NCBI GenBank assembly: GCA_022779345.1
Contig: JALFTG010000038.1
Span: 1-46,468, forward strand
Length of the DNA: 46,468 nt
Reading direction: 5' to 3'
From: Oscillospiraceae bacterium
GTDB lineage: Bacteria; Bacillota; Clostridia; Oscillospirales; Oscillospiraceae
Below, piece by piece: positions 32,609-40,021 of the stretch. Made by a program: the position numbers and the translations under genes. The notes below the pieces were generated by a model that saw nothing but the letters and a program-made list of their open reading frames with translations, did not search any database and was not told the DNA's origin. Positions within the stretch are counted from its first letter, which is position 1. Each line of letters opens with the position of its first letter.

Positions 32609-34084
32609 TTATTCTCCGGTCTTGTTCTCCGGTTTGGGCCGGTTGGACGGACGGCGGTGGGAACGGTGCCGGGCGGGCTTCTTCTCGCCGGCAGCTTCCC
32701 CGCCGGGGGTGGGGGTAGGAGCGGCAGCCTTCTGGGGCTGCTTCTGGCCGTTCGCTCTGGCCTGCTGTCTGGACGGCTTCTCCCCAGCGGGACGGGCCTG
32801 TTTCTGCCCCTCCTGACGGGATGGCTGGGCCTGCTTCTGGCCCTCGCCAGTCTGCCGGGGCTGGCGGGGCTTCCGGTTGGCGCCCGCCTGCTGCTGGGCA
32901 GGCTGTTTCTTTTTCTGCTGCTGTTTGGGTGCGCTCTCGGCCTGGGCCGCAGGCTTTTCCCGCTCCGGTTGCTGGGCTTTCTGCCCCTCCTGGCCTTCCT
33001 GTCCGGAACGGCCCCGGCGGCTGCCCGAGGACCGGCGGCGGTTGCTTCCGCTGCGGTTGCGGCGCTGATTCTCATAATTTGCCCGGGCCTCCTGCTCCGC
33101 CTTTTCTGCGGCAGCCAGACGCTCCTTCCGGGCCTGACGCTTCTCCGGGTCCTCATATTCGTCCAGCAGGACGATATCCGCCCATTCATCCACTTCCGGT
33201 TCCTTCTCCTTCGGCTCGGCAGGCGGGACATAGTGGAGCACACAGGGCGGCTGTTCCCCGTCTCTGGGACGGCCCCCGGGGACCGCGGCCACCTGCTCGG
33301 CGGTATAGGTCCGCTGCTCCGAGGGGTTATCCCCGTCCAGCTTCACCTTCACGCACTGGCGCAGGAGATTCACCTGGGTCACATTGCCGTAGCCGTCCGG
33401 TGTCTGGACAAAGGCGCCGTTTTTCGGCACGGTCTTGACCAGGCCCTCATAGGCCTCCTGCTCATACCGCAGGCAGCACATGAGGCGCCCGCAGCAGCCG
33501 GAGATTTTCTTGGGATTCAGGGACAAATTCTGCACCTTGGCCATTTTGGTGGACACAGGGTAGAACTCATTCAGGAACTGGCTGCAGCAGAAGGGCCGGC
33601 CGCAGATGCCGATGCCCCCCAGCATTTTTGCCTCGTCCCGGACGCCGATCTGCCGCAGCTCAATCCGGCTGCGGAACACGCTGGCCAGGTCCTTCACCAG
33701 TTCCCGGAAATCCACGCGGCCGTCGGAGGTGAAGAAGAAGGTGATCTTGTTGCCCTCAAAGTTGCACTCCACATCCACCAGCTTCATGTCCAGGCCGTGC
33801 TCCGCGATCTTTTTCCTGCCGATTTCGAAAGCTTCCGCTTCCCGGCGCTTGTTATTTTCCGCTACCCGCAGATCCGCGGCGGTGGCCACCCGGACCACGG
33901 GCTGGAGGGGCTGGACCACCCGGTCATCCTGGACGCCGTGGACGCCCTGGGAGCACCAGGCCAGCTCCTTGCCGTTGGCAGTCTCCACCACCACCCGGTC
34001 CCCCTCTTTCGGGTCCGTGCCGTTGGGGGCGAAATAATAGACCTTTCCGCAGGTCTTGAATTTAATGCTGACTACATCTGTCAC
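32609..34084 (-). CDS. ricT: PSP1-domain protein RicT (YaaT) with long disordered tail
   Basis: A 491-residue protein. The first 270 residues are a typical RicT/YaaT (VVSIKFKTCGKVYYF; GIGICGRPFCCSQFL; KISGCCGRLMCCLRYEQEAYE). The clustered cysteines are the iron-sulfur ligands of the RicA-RicF-RicT complex, which steers RNase Y mRNA processing and phosphorelay in Bacillus. The remaining 200 residues are low-complexity, rich in Gln, Arg, Lys, Pro and Glu, and absent from the Bacillus protein. The GTG start follows the holB stop by 4 nt; its ribosome site lies within the holB end. Confidence 0.92.
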   Translation of the reverse strand: MTDVVSIKFKTCGKVYYFAPNGTDPKEGDRVVVETANGKELAWCSQGVHGVQDDRVVQPLQPVVRVATAADLRVAENNKRREAEAFEIGRKKIAEHGLDMKLVDVECNFEGNKITFFFTSDGRVDFRELVKDLASVFRSRIELRQIGVRDEAKMLGGIGICGRPFCCSQFLNEFYPVSTKMAKVQNLSLNPKKISGCCGRLMCCLRYEQEAYEGLVKTVPKNGAFVQTPDGYGNVTQVNLLRQCVKVKLDGDNPSEQRTYTAEQVAAVPGGRPRDGEQPPCVLHYVPPAEPKEKEPEVDEWADIVLLDEYEDPEKRQARKERLAAAEKAEQEARANYENQRRNRSGSNRRRSSGSRRGRSGQEGQEGQKAQQPEREKPAAQAESAPKQQQKKKQPAQQQAGANRKPRQPRQTGEGQKQAQPSRQEGQKQARPAGEKPSRQQARANGQKQPQKAAAPTPTPGGEAAGEKKPARHRSHRRPSNRPKPENKTGE

Positions 34085-34088
34085 TTCG

Positions 34089-34913
34089 TTAGTTCCTCAT
34101 TTCCACGGGGGCTGTCTCCCCGATACTCTTCACAGCAATCAGTCCGAACACATGCTTCACGCCGGTGTTCACGGACAGATACCCCGCGCAGGTGTCCATC
34201 AGCCGGGTCAGCACCCAGCACTGCTCCCGGCTCAGACCCATGTCCGGCCGGCGGCCGCAGAGCATATCCGTGACCACGGTTTTCACCGCCTCCGTGAATT
34301 CCACGGCGCCGGCATTGTCCGTCACGGCGGCTTTCTCACAGCACCAAGCCAGCAGGTCCGACCGCTTTCCTCCTGCCACCCGCTTCAGATAGGCTGTCAC
34401 ATCCGCCAGAACCCCTTCTTCCGGCGCCGGGACCTCTGCATTCAGGCTCAGCTCCACGCACCGGGAACGGACGGTGGGCAGCAGCATGGCGGGCGTGGCG
34501 GTGGACAAAATGAGCACCACCCCACGGGGCGGCTCCTCCAGCAGCTTCAGCAGGGCATTCTGGGCATTGGGGTTCATGGTCTCCGCCTCATGGACGATGA
34601 AGGCCTTCCCCGGGGCCTCATTGGGCATAATCTGAGCCTGACCGATCATCTCCCGGATCTGGTCCACCCGGATTTCCCGTCTGAGCTTGCCTTTGTCATC
34701 GATCTCCCGGCGGACATGGATGATGTCCGGATGCACCCCGTCCCGGGCCTTCCGGCAGTCCCGGCAGACGCCGCAGGGCTTCGCCCCGGTGCCGGAGCAG
34801 ACGGCCGCAGCGGCCAGAGTCTCCTCCGTCTGCCGCCGGGCATCCTCCGACGCCGACGCCGTGATATACGCATGGGACAGACTTCTCCCATCCCCGAAAT
34901 GCAATGCCTGCAC
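34089..34913 (-). CDS. holB: DNA polymerase III delta' subunit
   Basis: A 274-residue clamp-loader subunit. The zinc module CGVCRDC, the helix NPNAQNALLKLLEEPP and the arginine-finger motif TVRSRC identify it; the lack of a Walker A motif is normal for delta'. It helps load the sliding clamp at the replication fork. The start is GTG at 34913, fixed by GGAGG 8 nt upstream. The holB-ricT pair is a common Firmicutes arrangement. Confidence 0.92.
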   Translation of the reverse strand: MQALHFGDGRSLSHAYITASASEDARRQTEETLAAAAVCSGTGAKPCGVCRDCRKARDGVHPDIIHVRREIDDKGKLRREIRVDQIREMIGQAQIMPNEAPGKAFIVHEAETMNPNAQNALLKLLEEPPRGVVLILSTATPAMLLPTVRSRCVELSLNAEVPAPEEGVLADVTAYLKRVAGGKRSDLLAWCCEKAAVTDNAGAVEFTEAVKTVVTDMLCGRRPDMGLSREQCWVLTRLMDTCAGYLSVNTGVKHVFGLIAVKSIGETAPVEMRN

Positions 34914-34946
34914 AGTTGCTTCCTCCGCATATGGTATCAGTATATT

Positions 34947-35666
34947 TTAGCCTGTTTTTTCAGCATAGTCAACAGGATTCGTCCGGCCGGCCTGCATTTT
35001 TCCGGCAGACAGGGCGATGCACATCTGGCTGGGCAGGTAAAACAGCCACATTCCAAAGCCCGCCGCCTGCTCCACCACCCCGGGAAGTCCCGGCAGGTTC
35101 CACAGCCCCACGCACACATCGCAGCCGATGAACAGCGTCAGCCCCACCGCAAACAGCCGGCCCCGCCGGCCATCCAGACGCCGGGCCAGGACCGCGTTGC
35201 ACACCAGCTGGGGGAAATACAGTCCCGCCAGCAGATTCCGGCGGGTCGCCATGTCCAGCACGCCCAGCATCACCCAAACCAGGACCGCCAGGAAGATCCG
35301 GACCGTCACCGTGCGGATGGTGTCCCGGTTGATCCGCCGGGCATACAGCGCCTGCACCGCCAGGAACAGGCAGATCCCCAGTTCCACATGGGTGCCCGGC
35401 AGGAGCAGGGCGTCCGCCGCGCAGGTCAGCGCCATGGGCGGGACCACGGACCACTCCCCCATCCTGCGGGACCGGACAACGGCGCAGGCCAGGCACAGCA
35501 GTACCGACAGATATTTCAATAGCAGGCAGATCCGGCCCAGGGCCAGCAGATCCCCCAGGAGAAACGCGGCATACAGGACGGCCTCCGCAATCAGGAAGCC
35601 TTTCACCCCGCCGGAAGGCCGGACGGTTCCGACGGTGGATGGTTCTCGTTCTTTCAGTTCTGTCAT
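34947..35666 (-). CDS. Polytopic membrane protein, YhhN/TMEM86-like
   Basis: A 239-residue protein with about eight hydrophobic helices. The spacing of acidic residues inside helices (AFLLGDLLALG; ALTCAADALLLPG; FIGCDVCVGLW) and the final segment WLFYLPSQMCIAL recall the YhhN/TMEM86 family, whose animal members are lysoplasmalogenases. Similarity is by pattern only, so the assignment is weak. It lies upstream of holB on the same strand, with 33 nt between them. Confidence 0.5.
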   Translation of the reverse strand: MTELKEREPSTVGTVRPSGGVKGFLIAEAVLYAAFLLGDLLALGRICLLLKYLSVLLCLACAVVRSRRMGEWSVVPPMALTCAADALLLPGTHVELGICLFLAVQALYARRINRDTIRTVTVRIFLAVLVWVMLGVLDMATRRNLLAGLYFPQLVCNAVLARRLDGRRGRLFAVGLTLFIGCDVCVGLWNLPGLPGVVEQAAGFGMWLFYLPSQMCIALSAGKMQAGRTNPVDYAEKTG

Positions 35667-35691
35667 ATGAATCAGTATGTATCAGAATGTC

Positions 35692-35727
35692 AAAAAGAAG
35701 CGTACCGAATTCTGGTACGCTTCTTTT
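35692..35727 (-). terminator. Terminator of the rpmH-rnpA-yidD-yidC-jag operon
   Basis: A stem of at least 13 bp (AAAGAAGCGTACC at about 35694-35706 with its complement from 35714) flanked by A-run and T-run. It lies 20 nt after the jag stop and could work in both directions. Confidence 0.9.
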
Positions 35728-35746
35728 CCGTTTCATCGTGCGCGCT

Positions 35747-36514
35747 TTACACCCATTCCCGGGAGGTGGGCTTGCTGCTCTCCTGCTGGGGCTTTTCGTA
35801 GGACACGACCACACGGCGGTTCGGCTCGGTGCCGATGGAGCTGGTGGTCACGCCTTCGTAATCCTGCAAAGCGGCGTGAATCACATGACGCTCATAGGAG
35901 TTCATGGGCTCCAGCGCCATGCTGCGTTTGTATTTGATGGCCTTGGCTGCCATCTTCTCTGCCAGACGGACCAGCGCTTCCTCCCGCTTGGCGCGGTAGG
36001 ACTCCGCATCCACGCTGATGTGCCGGCGCTTGTCGCTGCCCCGGTTCACGGCGTAGTTGGTCAGGTGCTGGATGGCATCCAGCGTCTCGCCCCGGCGGCC
36101 GATGACCATGCCCATCCCCTTGCCGGACAGGTTCACATTGATGCCGCCGTCTTCCTTGTCGGTGATCTCAATCTCGGCCTTCACACCCATGTGCTCCAGC
36201 AGGCCGCTGAGGAAGTTGTAAACCTTTGCGTGGGTCTCGTCCATATCCGCAGGCGCTGCGGACACAGCCGCGGGTGCTTCTGCGGGGGCGGCGGGGACCT
36301 CCGGTTCGGGCTGCGCCACAGGCTCCGCGACCTCGTCGGGGACCTCATAGGACACCTTGACCACAGCGGGAGATGCGCCGATTCCCAGGAAGCCGGACTT
36401 GGCCCGTTCCAGGATCTCCACATTCACATCGTCCCGGGTCAGACCCAGTTCTTCCAGGGCGGCAGCGATCGCCATCTCTTCCGTCTTGGCGGATTTCTCT
36501 ATGCTTTTTATCAT
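35747..36514 (-). CDS. jag: RNA-binding protein Jag/KhpB
   Basis: A 255-residue protein with three domains: Jag_N (MIKSIEKSAKTEEMAIAAAL, FLGIG), an acidic Pro/Ala linker, a KH domain (GKGMGMVIGRRGETLDAIQ) and R3H (ESYRAKREEALVRLAEKMA through ERHVIHAALQ). KhpB, often with KhpA, binds many RNAs and affects cell division and elongation; it is also called SpoIIIJ-associated. It follows yidC by 14 nt. Confidence 0.95.
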   Translation of the reverse strand: MIKSIEKSAKTEEMAIAAALEELGLTRDDVNVEILERAKSGFLGIGASPAVVKVSYEVPDEVAEPVAQPEPEVPAAPAEAPAAVSAAPADMDETHAKVYNFLSGLLEHMGVKAEIEITDKEDGGINVNLSGKGMGMVIGRRGETLDAIQHLTNYAVNRGSDKRRHISVDAESYRAKREEALVRLAEKMAAKAIKYKRSMALEPMNSYERHVIHAALQDYEGVTTSSIGTEPNRRVVVSYEKPQQESSKPTSREWV

Positions 36515-36528
36515 AAGGTACTCTCCTG

Positions 36529-37758
36529 TTATTCTTCGACACCGTCAGCTTCGGGTGCGGGAGAGACTTCCTGCTGTGCGCCGAAACGGTCCGGGTCATA
36601 GGCTCTGCCTCGGGCATAGCGGCGGCTGCCAACCTGGGATGCGGGGACTTCCGCCTCCTCAACGCCCAGGCGCTCCCGGCGCTCCGCTCTCTCGGCGGCA
36701 GCGGCGGCGGCACGGATTTCCTCCACTTTCTGCTTTTCGGCGGCCTGCAGTTTCTTCTTGCTGGTATTGCGGTTCACGGTGCTGGTGCCCTCAGCCTTCC
36801 GGCGCTCGGTTTCCAGCCGCTTGCGCTCGATCTCTTCCTCACGCAGGCGCTCCCGCTCCAGCCATTCCTTGTCCTCTTCGTACATCTGCTTGGTGACAAC
36901 CTTGGTCAGAATCCAGTCACGCAGCATACCGAACACGCTGTTGGCAATCCAGTACACGCCCATCACGGCGGGCATGACAAAGCAGATCCACACAGACATC
37001 AGCGGCATCATGAGCATCATGCTCTTGTTGGTGGCCGCAGCCTGGGTGTTGTCGTTGGCGCCGGGATTGGAGGCCATGGACACCTTCATGGACAGCCAGG
37101 ACAGAAATGCGGAGATGAAGGGGATCAGGAACAGACCCAGGGCGGGCCACCAGTTGCCCGCGCCGAAGCCCTCTGCGTTCCAGAAAGTCAGCTGGGGCGT
37201 GTTGCCCAGGTTCATACCCAGGAACGCATAGCTGACATCCTGTACCTCGGGAACCACGGCGGAAATGACATCGTAGTTCTCATGGCACAGCTGGGTCATG
37301 ACGATCTCGATATACTGCTGCTGTCTGGCGGAAAGCTCAGCCAGATTCAGCAGTCCCATACCTTCCAGCGTGGTCTGGATCAGTTCCACCGTCTCGGTGG
37401 CCAGACCCATCATGATGGACAGGGGCTTGCGGATGACGCTGTACAGCGCGATCAGGATGGGGAACGGAATCAGGGACCACAGGCAGCCCGACATGGGGTT
37501 GATGTGCTCCTCCTGATAGAGCTTCGAGACTTCCTGCTGATACTTCTGGGGATTGCCGCCGTGCTGGGCCTCCAGCTGCTTCAGCCGGGGCTGCAGGCGG
37601 GTCTGACGCATCATGCTCTTCTTGCTCTTCAGCATGAAAGGCGTGAGGATCAGGTTCACCACCAGAGCGAACAGAATGACCGCGATGCCGATGTTCCCGA
37701 ACAGATCGTAGAACTTCATCATCAGCCAGGAAAACGGTGCTGTAATGATCTTCGTCAT
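36529..37758 (-). CDS. yidC: Membrane protein insertase YidC
   Basis: A 409-residue YidC/OxaA protein. The core has five helices (IGIAVILFALVVNLILTPFM; GCLWSLIPFPILIALYSVI; WWPALGLFLIPFISAFLSWL; SMMLMMPLMSVWICFVMPAVMGVYWIANSVFG). It has no lipoprotein signal. A charged C-terminal tail of about 120 residues (KEWLERERLREEEIERKRLE onward) is longer than in Bacillus SpoIIIJ. It inserts proteins into the membrane alone or with SecYEG. Confidence 0.96.
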   Translation of the reverse strand: MTKIITAPFSWLMMKFYDLFGNIGIAVILFALVVNLILTPFMLKSKKSMMRQTRLQPRLKQLEAQHGGNPQKYQQEVSKLYQEEHINPMSGCLWSLIPFPILIALYSVIRKPLSIMMGLATETVELIQTTLEGMGLLNLAELSARQQQYIEIVMTQLCHENYDVISAVVPEVQDVSYAFLGMNLGNTPQLTFWNAEGFGAGNWWPALGLFLIPFISAFLSWLSMKVSMASNPGANDNTQAAATNKSMMLMMPLMSVWICFVMPAVMGVYWIANSVFGMLRDWILTKVVTKQMYEEDKEWLERERLREEEIERKRLETERRKAEGTSTVNRNTSKKKLQAAEKQKVEEIRAAAAAAERAERRERLGVEEAEVPASQVGSRRYARGRAYDPDRFGAQQEVSPAPEADGVEE

Positions 37759-37791
37759 TCAGTTACTCCTAAAATATTCAGTTTCTTCCGG

Positions 37792-38010
37792 TCAGGGGAC
37801 CGGATCATAAAAATCGTGCTCCCCGAAATGAAAGGGGTGGCACCGCATGATGCGCTTGAAGGCCAGCCAGCCGCCTTTTGCGGCGCCGTACTTTTCAATG
37901 GCCTCCAGGGCATACTCCGAGCAGGTGGGGATGAACCGGCAGCAGGGCGGGGTCAGGGGGGAAATGTTCCGGCGGTAAAACCGGATCAGTGCCAGCAGGA
38001 ATTTTTTCAC
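37792..38010 (-). CDS. yidD: Membrane protein insertion efficiency factor YidD
   Basis: A 72-residue YidD with the conserved [28 protein letters not shown] and RIMRCHPFH. It is peripheral to the membrane and aids YidC-dependent insertion. The start overlaps the rnpA stop (ATGA, 38007-38010). Confidence 0.95.
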   Translation of the reverse strand: MKKFLLALIRFYRRNISPLTPPCCRFIPTCSEYALEAIEKYGAAKGGWLAFKRIMRCHPFHFGEHDFYDPVP

Positions 38011-38360
38011 CGGGCGCCGCCTTTCTCAGCGAACAGCTCCAGCTGGCGGCAGGCCTTCTCAAAGGCTCTTTCCAGCTGGGCATAGGTCGCCTCCGGGCTC
38101 CTGCCCCGGGCCACGATCACCAGATCCAGTCCCCGGCACAGCCTGTCCTCCCGGAGACGGTAAATCTCCCGCAGACGGCGGCGGACCCGGTTGCGGACCA
38201 CGGCCTTGCCGATCTTGTTGGACACGGTGATGCCGAGGCGGTTGTGATCCCGCCCGGTGCGGCGCACATAGACCACCAGATAGGGGGTCACGGCACTCTT
38301 GCCTTTTGCGTACAGGCGCCGGAACTCATAGTTCATTTTCAGGCTTTCGGTGAACTCCAT
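38007..38360 (-). CDS. rnpA: Ribonuclease P protein component
   Basis: A 117-residue RnpA with [17 protein letters not shown] and the RNR signature [19 protein letters not shown]. It binds the RNase P RNA and helps cleave tRNA 5' leaders. It lies 60 nt after rpmH, in the classical order; a weak GC hairpin with TTTT lies in that gap and may adjust the rpmH to rnpA ratio. Confidence 0.96.
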   Translation of the reverse strand: MEFTESLKMNYEFRRLYAKGKSAVTPYLVVYVRRTGRDHNRLGITVSNKIGKAVVRNRVRRRLREIYRLREDRLCRGLDLVIVARGRSPEATYAQLERAFEKACRQLELFAEKGGAR

Positions 38361-38420
38361 TGCCTTTCCCTCACGAACTCAATGCTGCAAAACCCGTTCT
38401 CCCCGAGGGGGACGGGCTGA

Positions 38421-38558
38421 TCAGTAGCTCAGCTTTTTTCTGCCCTTGGCACGACGGCGGGCCAGAACCTTGCGGCCGTTGGCGGTGGACATTCTCTTGC
38501 GGAAGCCGTGCTCCATCTGAGCGTGGCGCTTCTTGGGCTGATAAGTGCGTTTGGTCAT
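38421..38558 (-). CDS. rpmH: 50S ribosomal protein L34
   Basis: A 45-residue L34: [20 protein letters not shown] followed by [20 protein letters not shown] and KKLSY. AAAGGAG precedes the ATG. It is too short for common cut-offs but unmistakable. Contrary to most Firmicutes, dnaA is not divergent from it; queH is upstream on the same strand. Confidence 0.97.
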   Translation of the reverse strand: MTKRTYQPKKRHAQMEHGFRKRMSTANGRKVLARRRAKGRKKLSY

Positions 38559-38653
38559 GATGATTTCTCTCCTTTCGAATATCAGATTCTATGCTCAACG
38601 CGGGATACTCCCGTGTAGCAATCGGAATCCGGTCTGTTTCCCGCTCATGGGCG

Positions 38654-38689
38654 AAAAAAGACCACCGGCATCCATCGATGTCAGCGGCC
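38654..38689 (-). terminator. queH terminator overlapping the rpmH promoter region
   Basis: On the minus strand, 13-nt arms (38677-38689 with 38660-38672) pair at 12 of 13 positions including three G-U, with a 4-nt loop and TTTTTT (38654-38659). It lies 28 nt after the queH stop. The predicted rpmH start point (about 38684) falls inside its 5' arm. Confidence 0.65.
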
Positions 38690-38690
38690 T

Positions 38691-38720
38691 ATTATATCGC
38701 ATTTTGTATGACCCTGTCAA
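38691..38720 (-). promoter_or_regulatory. Promoter of the rpmH operon
   Basis: Minus-strand TTGACA (38715-38720, overlapping the queH stop codon), 18-nt spacer, TATAAT (38691-38696). Confidence 0.85.
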
Positions 38721-39307
38721 GTATTTTTGGAATACAGACAGCCGCAATAGTCCTGCCGGTACAGGTCCAGCTCTCTGGACAGAGTGATGCTCTGCTTGTA
38801 TCCCTCCCGCTTTTTGAAATCAGAGGGCAGCCAGGCCACGCCGTACTGCTCCCCCAGTGCCCGGCCGATGGTGTTGATGCGCGCGGCGTCCTTATGTGGC
38901 GACACGGTGAGGGTGGTGCAGAAATAATCGAATTTCCCTTCCGCGGCCAGCCGGGCGGTCTCCTCCAGCCGCAGACGGAAGCACACCGTGCACCGCGCTC
39001 CCCCTTCCGGCTCCCCTTCCAGGCCCCGGACGGCGGCGTTGTAGGCCTCCCCGTCATAGGCACACTCCAGAATGTGCACCTCCGGCATGGCGGCCAGGAC
39101 TTTCCGCTGGTTCTCCAGCCGCAGGTCATATTCCGCCCGGGGCTGGATGTTGGGGTTATAGTATAATAAGGTTATGTCAAAATACTGCTTCAGATAGCTG
39201 AGCACATAGGTGGAGCAGGGGCCGCAACAGCTCTGGAGGAGCAGCCGGGGCTTGTCCGTCAGACGGGCGACAACGGCGTCCAGTTCCTTCTGGTAATTTT
39301 CCTTCAA
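38717..39307 (-). CDS. queH: Epoxyqueuosine reductase QueH
   Basis: A 196-residue QueH (DUF208) with the four conserved cysteine groups: LQSCCGPCSTY, ARCTVCFRLRLEE, and DYCGCLYS. It performs the last step of queuosine synthesis, reducing epoxyqueuosine in tRNA, and replaces the cobalamin enzyme QueG. The start is set at TTG 39307 (KENYQKELD follows): the longer frame to 39355 would run through the gene's own promoter, and GAGGTG lies just upstream of the TTG. Confidence 0.9.
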   Translation of the reverse strand: MKENYQKELDAVVARLTDKPRLLLQSCCGPCSTYVLSYLKQYFDITLLYYNPNIQPRAEYDLRLENQRKVLAAMPEVHILECAYDGEAYNAAVRGLEGEPEGGARCTVCFRLRLEETARLAAEGKFDYFCTTLTVSPHKDAARINTIGRALGEQYGVAWLPSDFKKREGYKQSITLSRELDLYRQDYCGCLYSKNT

Positions 39308-39326
39308 AGGTCTCACCTCTCCGGGC

Positions 39327-39355
39327 AGTATAACACCTCTTTTCCGGATTGACAA
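39327..39355 (-). promoter_or_regulatory. Promoter of queH
   Basis: Minus-strand TTGTCA (39350-39355), 17-nt spacer, TATACT (39327-39332). Confidence 0.8.
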
Positions 39356-39377
39356 GACAGGGGGAAAGGAATAAAAT
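39349..39377 (+). promoter_or_regulatory. Promoter of the dCMP deaminase gene
   Basis: TTGACA (39349-39354), 17-nt spacer, TAAAAT (39372-39377). Five of its six -35 bases are shared with the divergent queH promoter. Confidence 0.82.
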
Positions 39378-39405
39378 CAGAAGAAAACTGCCGGGGGGAT
39401 CCACT

Positions 39406-39885
39406 ATGGAGCAGCGCACGGACAAGATCAATTATTATCTGGATATTGCGGACACGGTGCTCCACCGCTCCACCTGTATCCGCAGGCAGTACGGCGCCAT
39501 CATTGTGCGAAACGACGAGATCATCTCCACGGGCTATAACGGTGCCCCCCGGGGCCGGCGGAACTGTTCCGATCTGGGATTCTGCCGCCGGGAAGCCATG
39601 CAGGTCCCCGCCGGGGAGCGGTATGAGCTGTGCCGCAGTGTCCATGCGGAGGCCAACGCCATCATCTCCGCCTCCCGCCGGGACATGATCGGCGGCACCC
39701 TGTATCTGGTGGGACGGGAGGCCGGTTCCGGCGATCTCACCGACGCGGTCCCCTGCTCTATGTGCAAGCGCACCATCATCAACGCGGGCATCAAGGATGT
39801 GGTCGCCCGCTGCGCCGACGGCAGCTTCCACATCACCGATGTGAACGAGTGGATCGAAAACGACGAGACCCTGCCGGAAGGCTGA
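39406..39885 (+). CDS. dCMP deaminase (ComEB-like)
   Basis: A 159-residue cytidine/deoxycytidylate deaminase. Zinc ligands are His80 in HAE (with catalytic Glu82) and Cys117/Cys120 in PCSMC. The insert STGYNGAPRGRRNCSDLGFC is typical of the dCMP deaminase/ComEB group. It makes dUMP from dCMP for thymidylate synthesis. ATG 39406 has GGGGGG upstream and an earlier start would lie within the promoter. Confidence 0.92.
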   Translation: MEQRTDKINYYLDIADTVLHRSTCIRRQYGAIIVRNDEIISTGYNGAPRGRRNCSDLGFCRREAMQVPAGERYELCRSVHAEANAIISASRRDMIGGTLYLVGREAGSGDLTDAVPCSMCKRTIINAGIKDVVARCADGSFHITDVNEWIENDETLPEG

Positions 39886-39899
39886 ATCGCATTGTCTCT

Positions 39900-39931
39900 C
39901 TGCCCCGGAACGGACCGGGGCAGATTTGTTT
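39900..39931 (+). terminator. Terminator of the dCMP deaminase gene
   Basis: A perfect 9-bp stem CTGCCCCGG/CCGGGGCAG (39900-39908, 39915-39923) followed by ATTTGTTT. A second 9-bp hairpin (39954-39962 with 39973-39981) follows and may back it up. Confidence 0.8.
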
Positions 39932-40021
39932 ACAGAAAATTTTACCTTTTGACAAACTCCGGTCCCCACAGGCCGGAGTTTTGGTATATACTGGTAACAT
40001 GAGTAATTTGCGCAAAGGCAG

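Noticed and set aside
39949-39954. TTGACA as the -35 box of the P-type ATPase promoter
   Set aside because: No -10-like sequence lies 16-18 nt downstream; that position is inside a hairpin arm.
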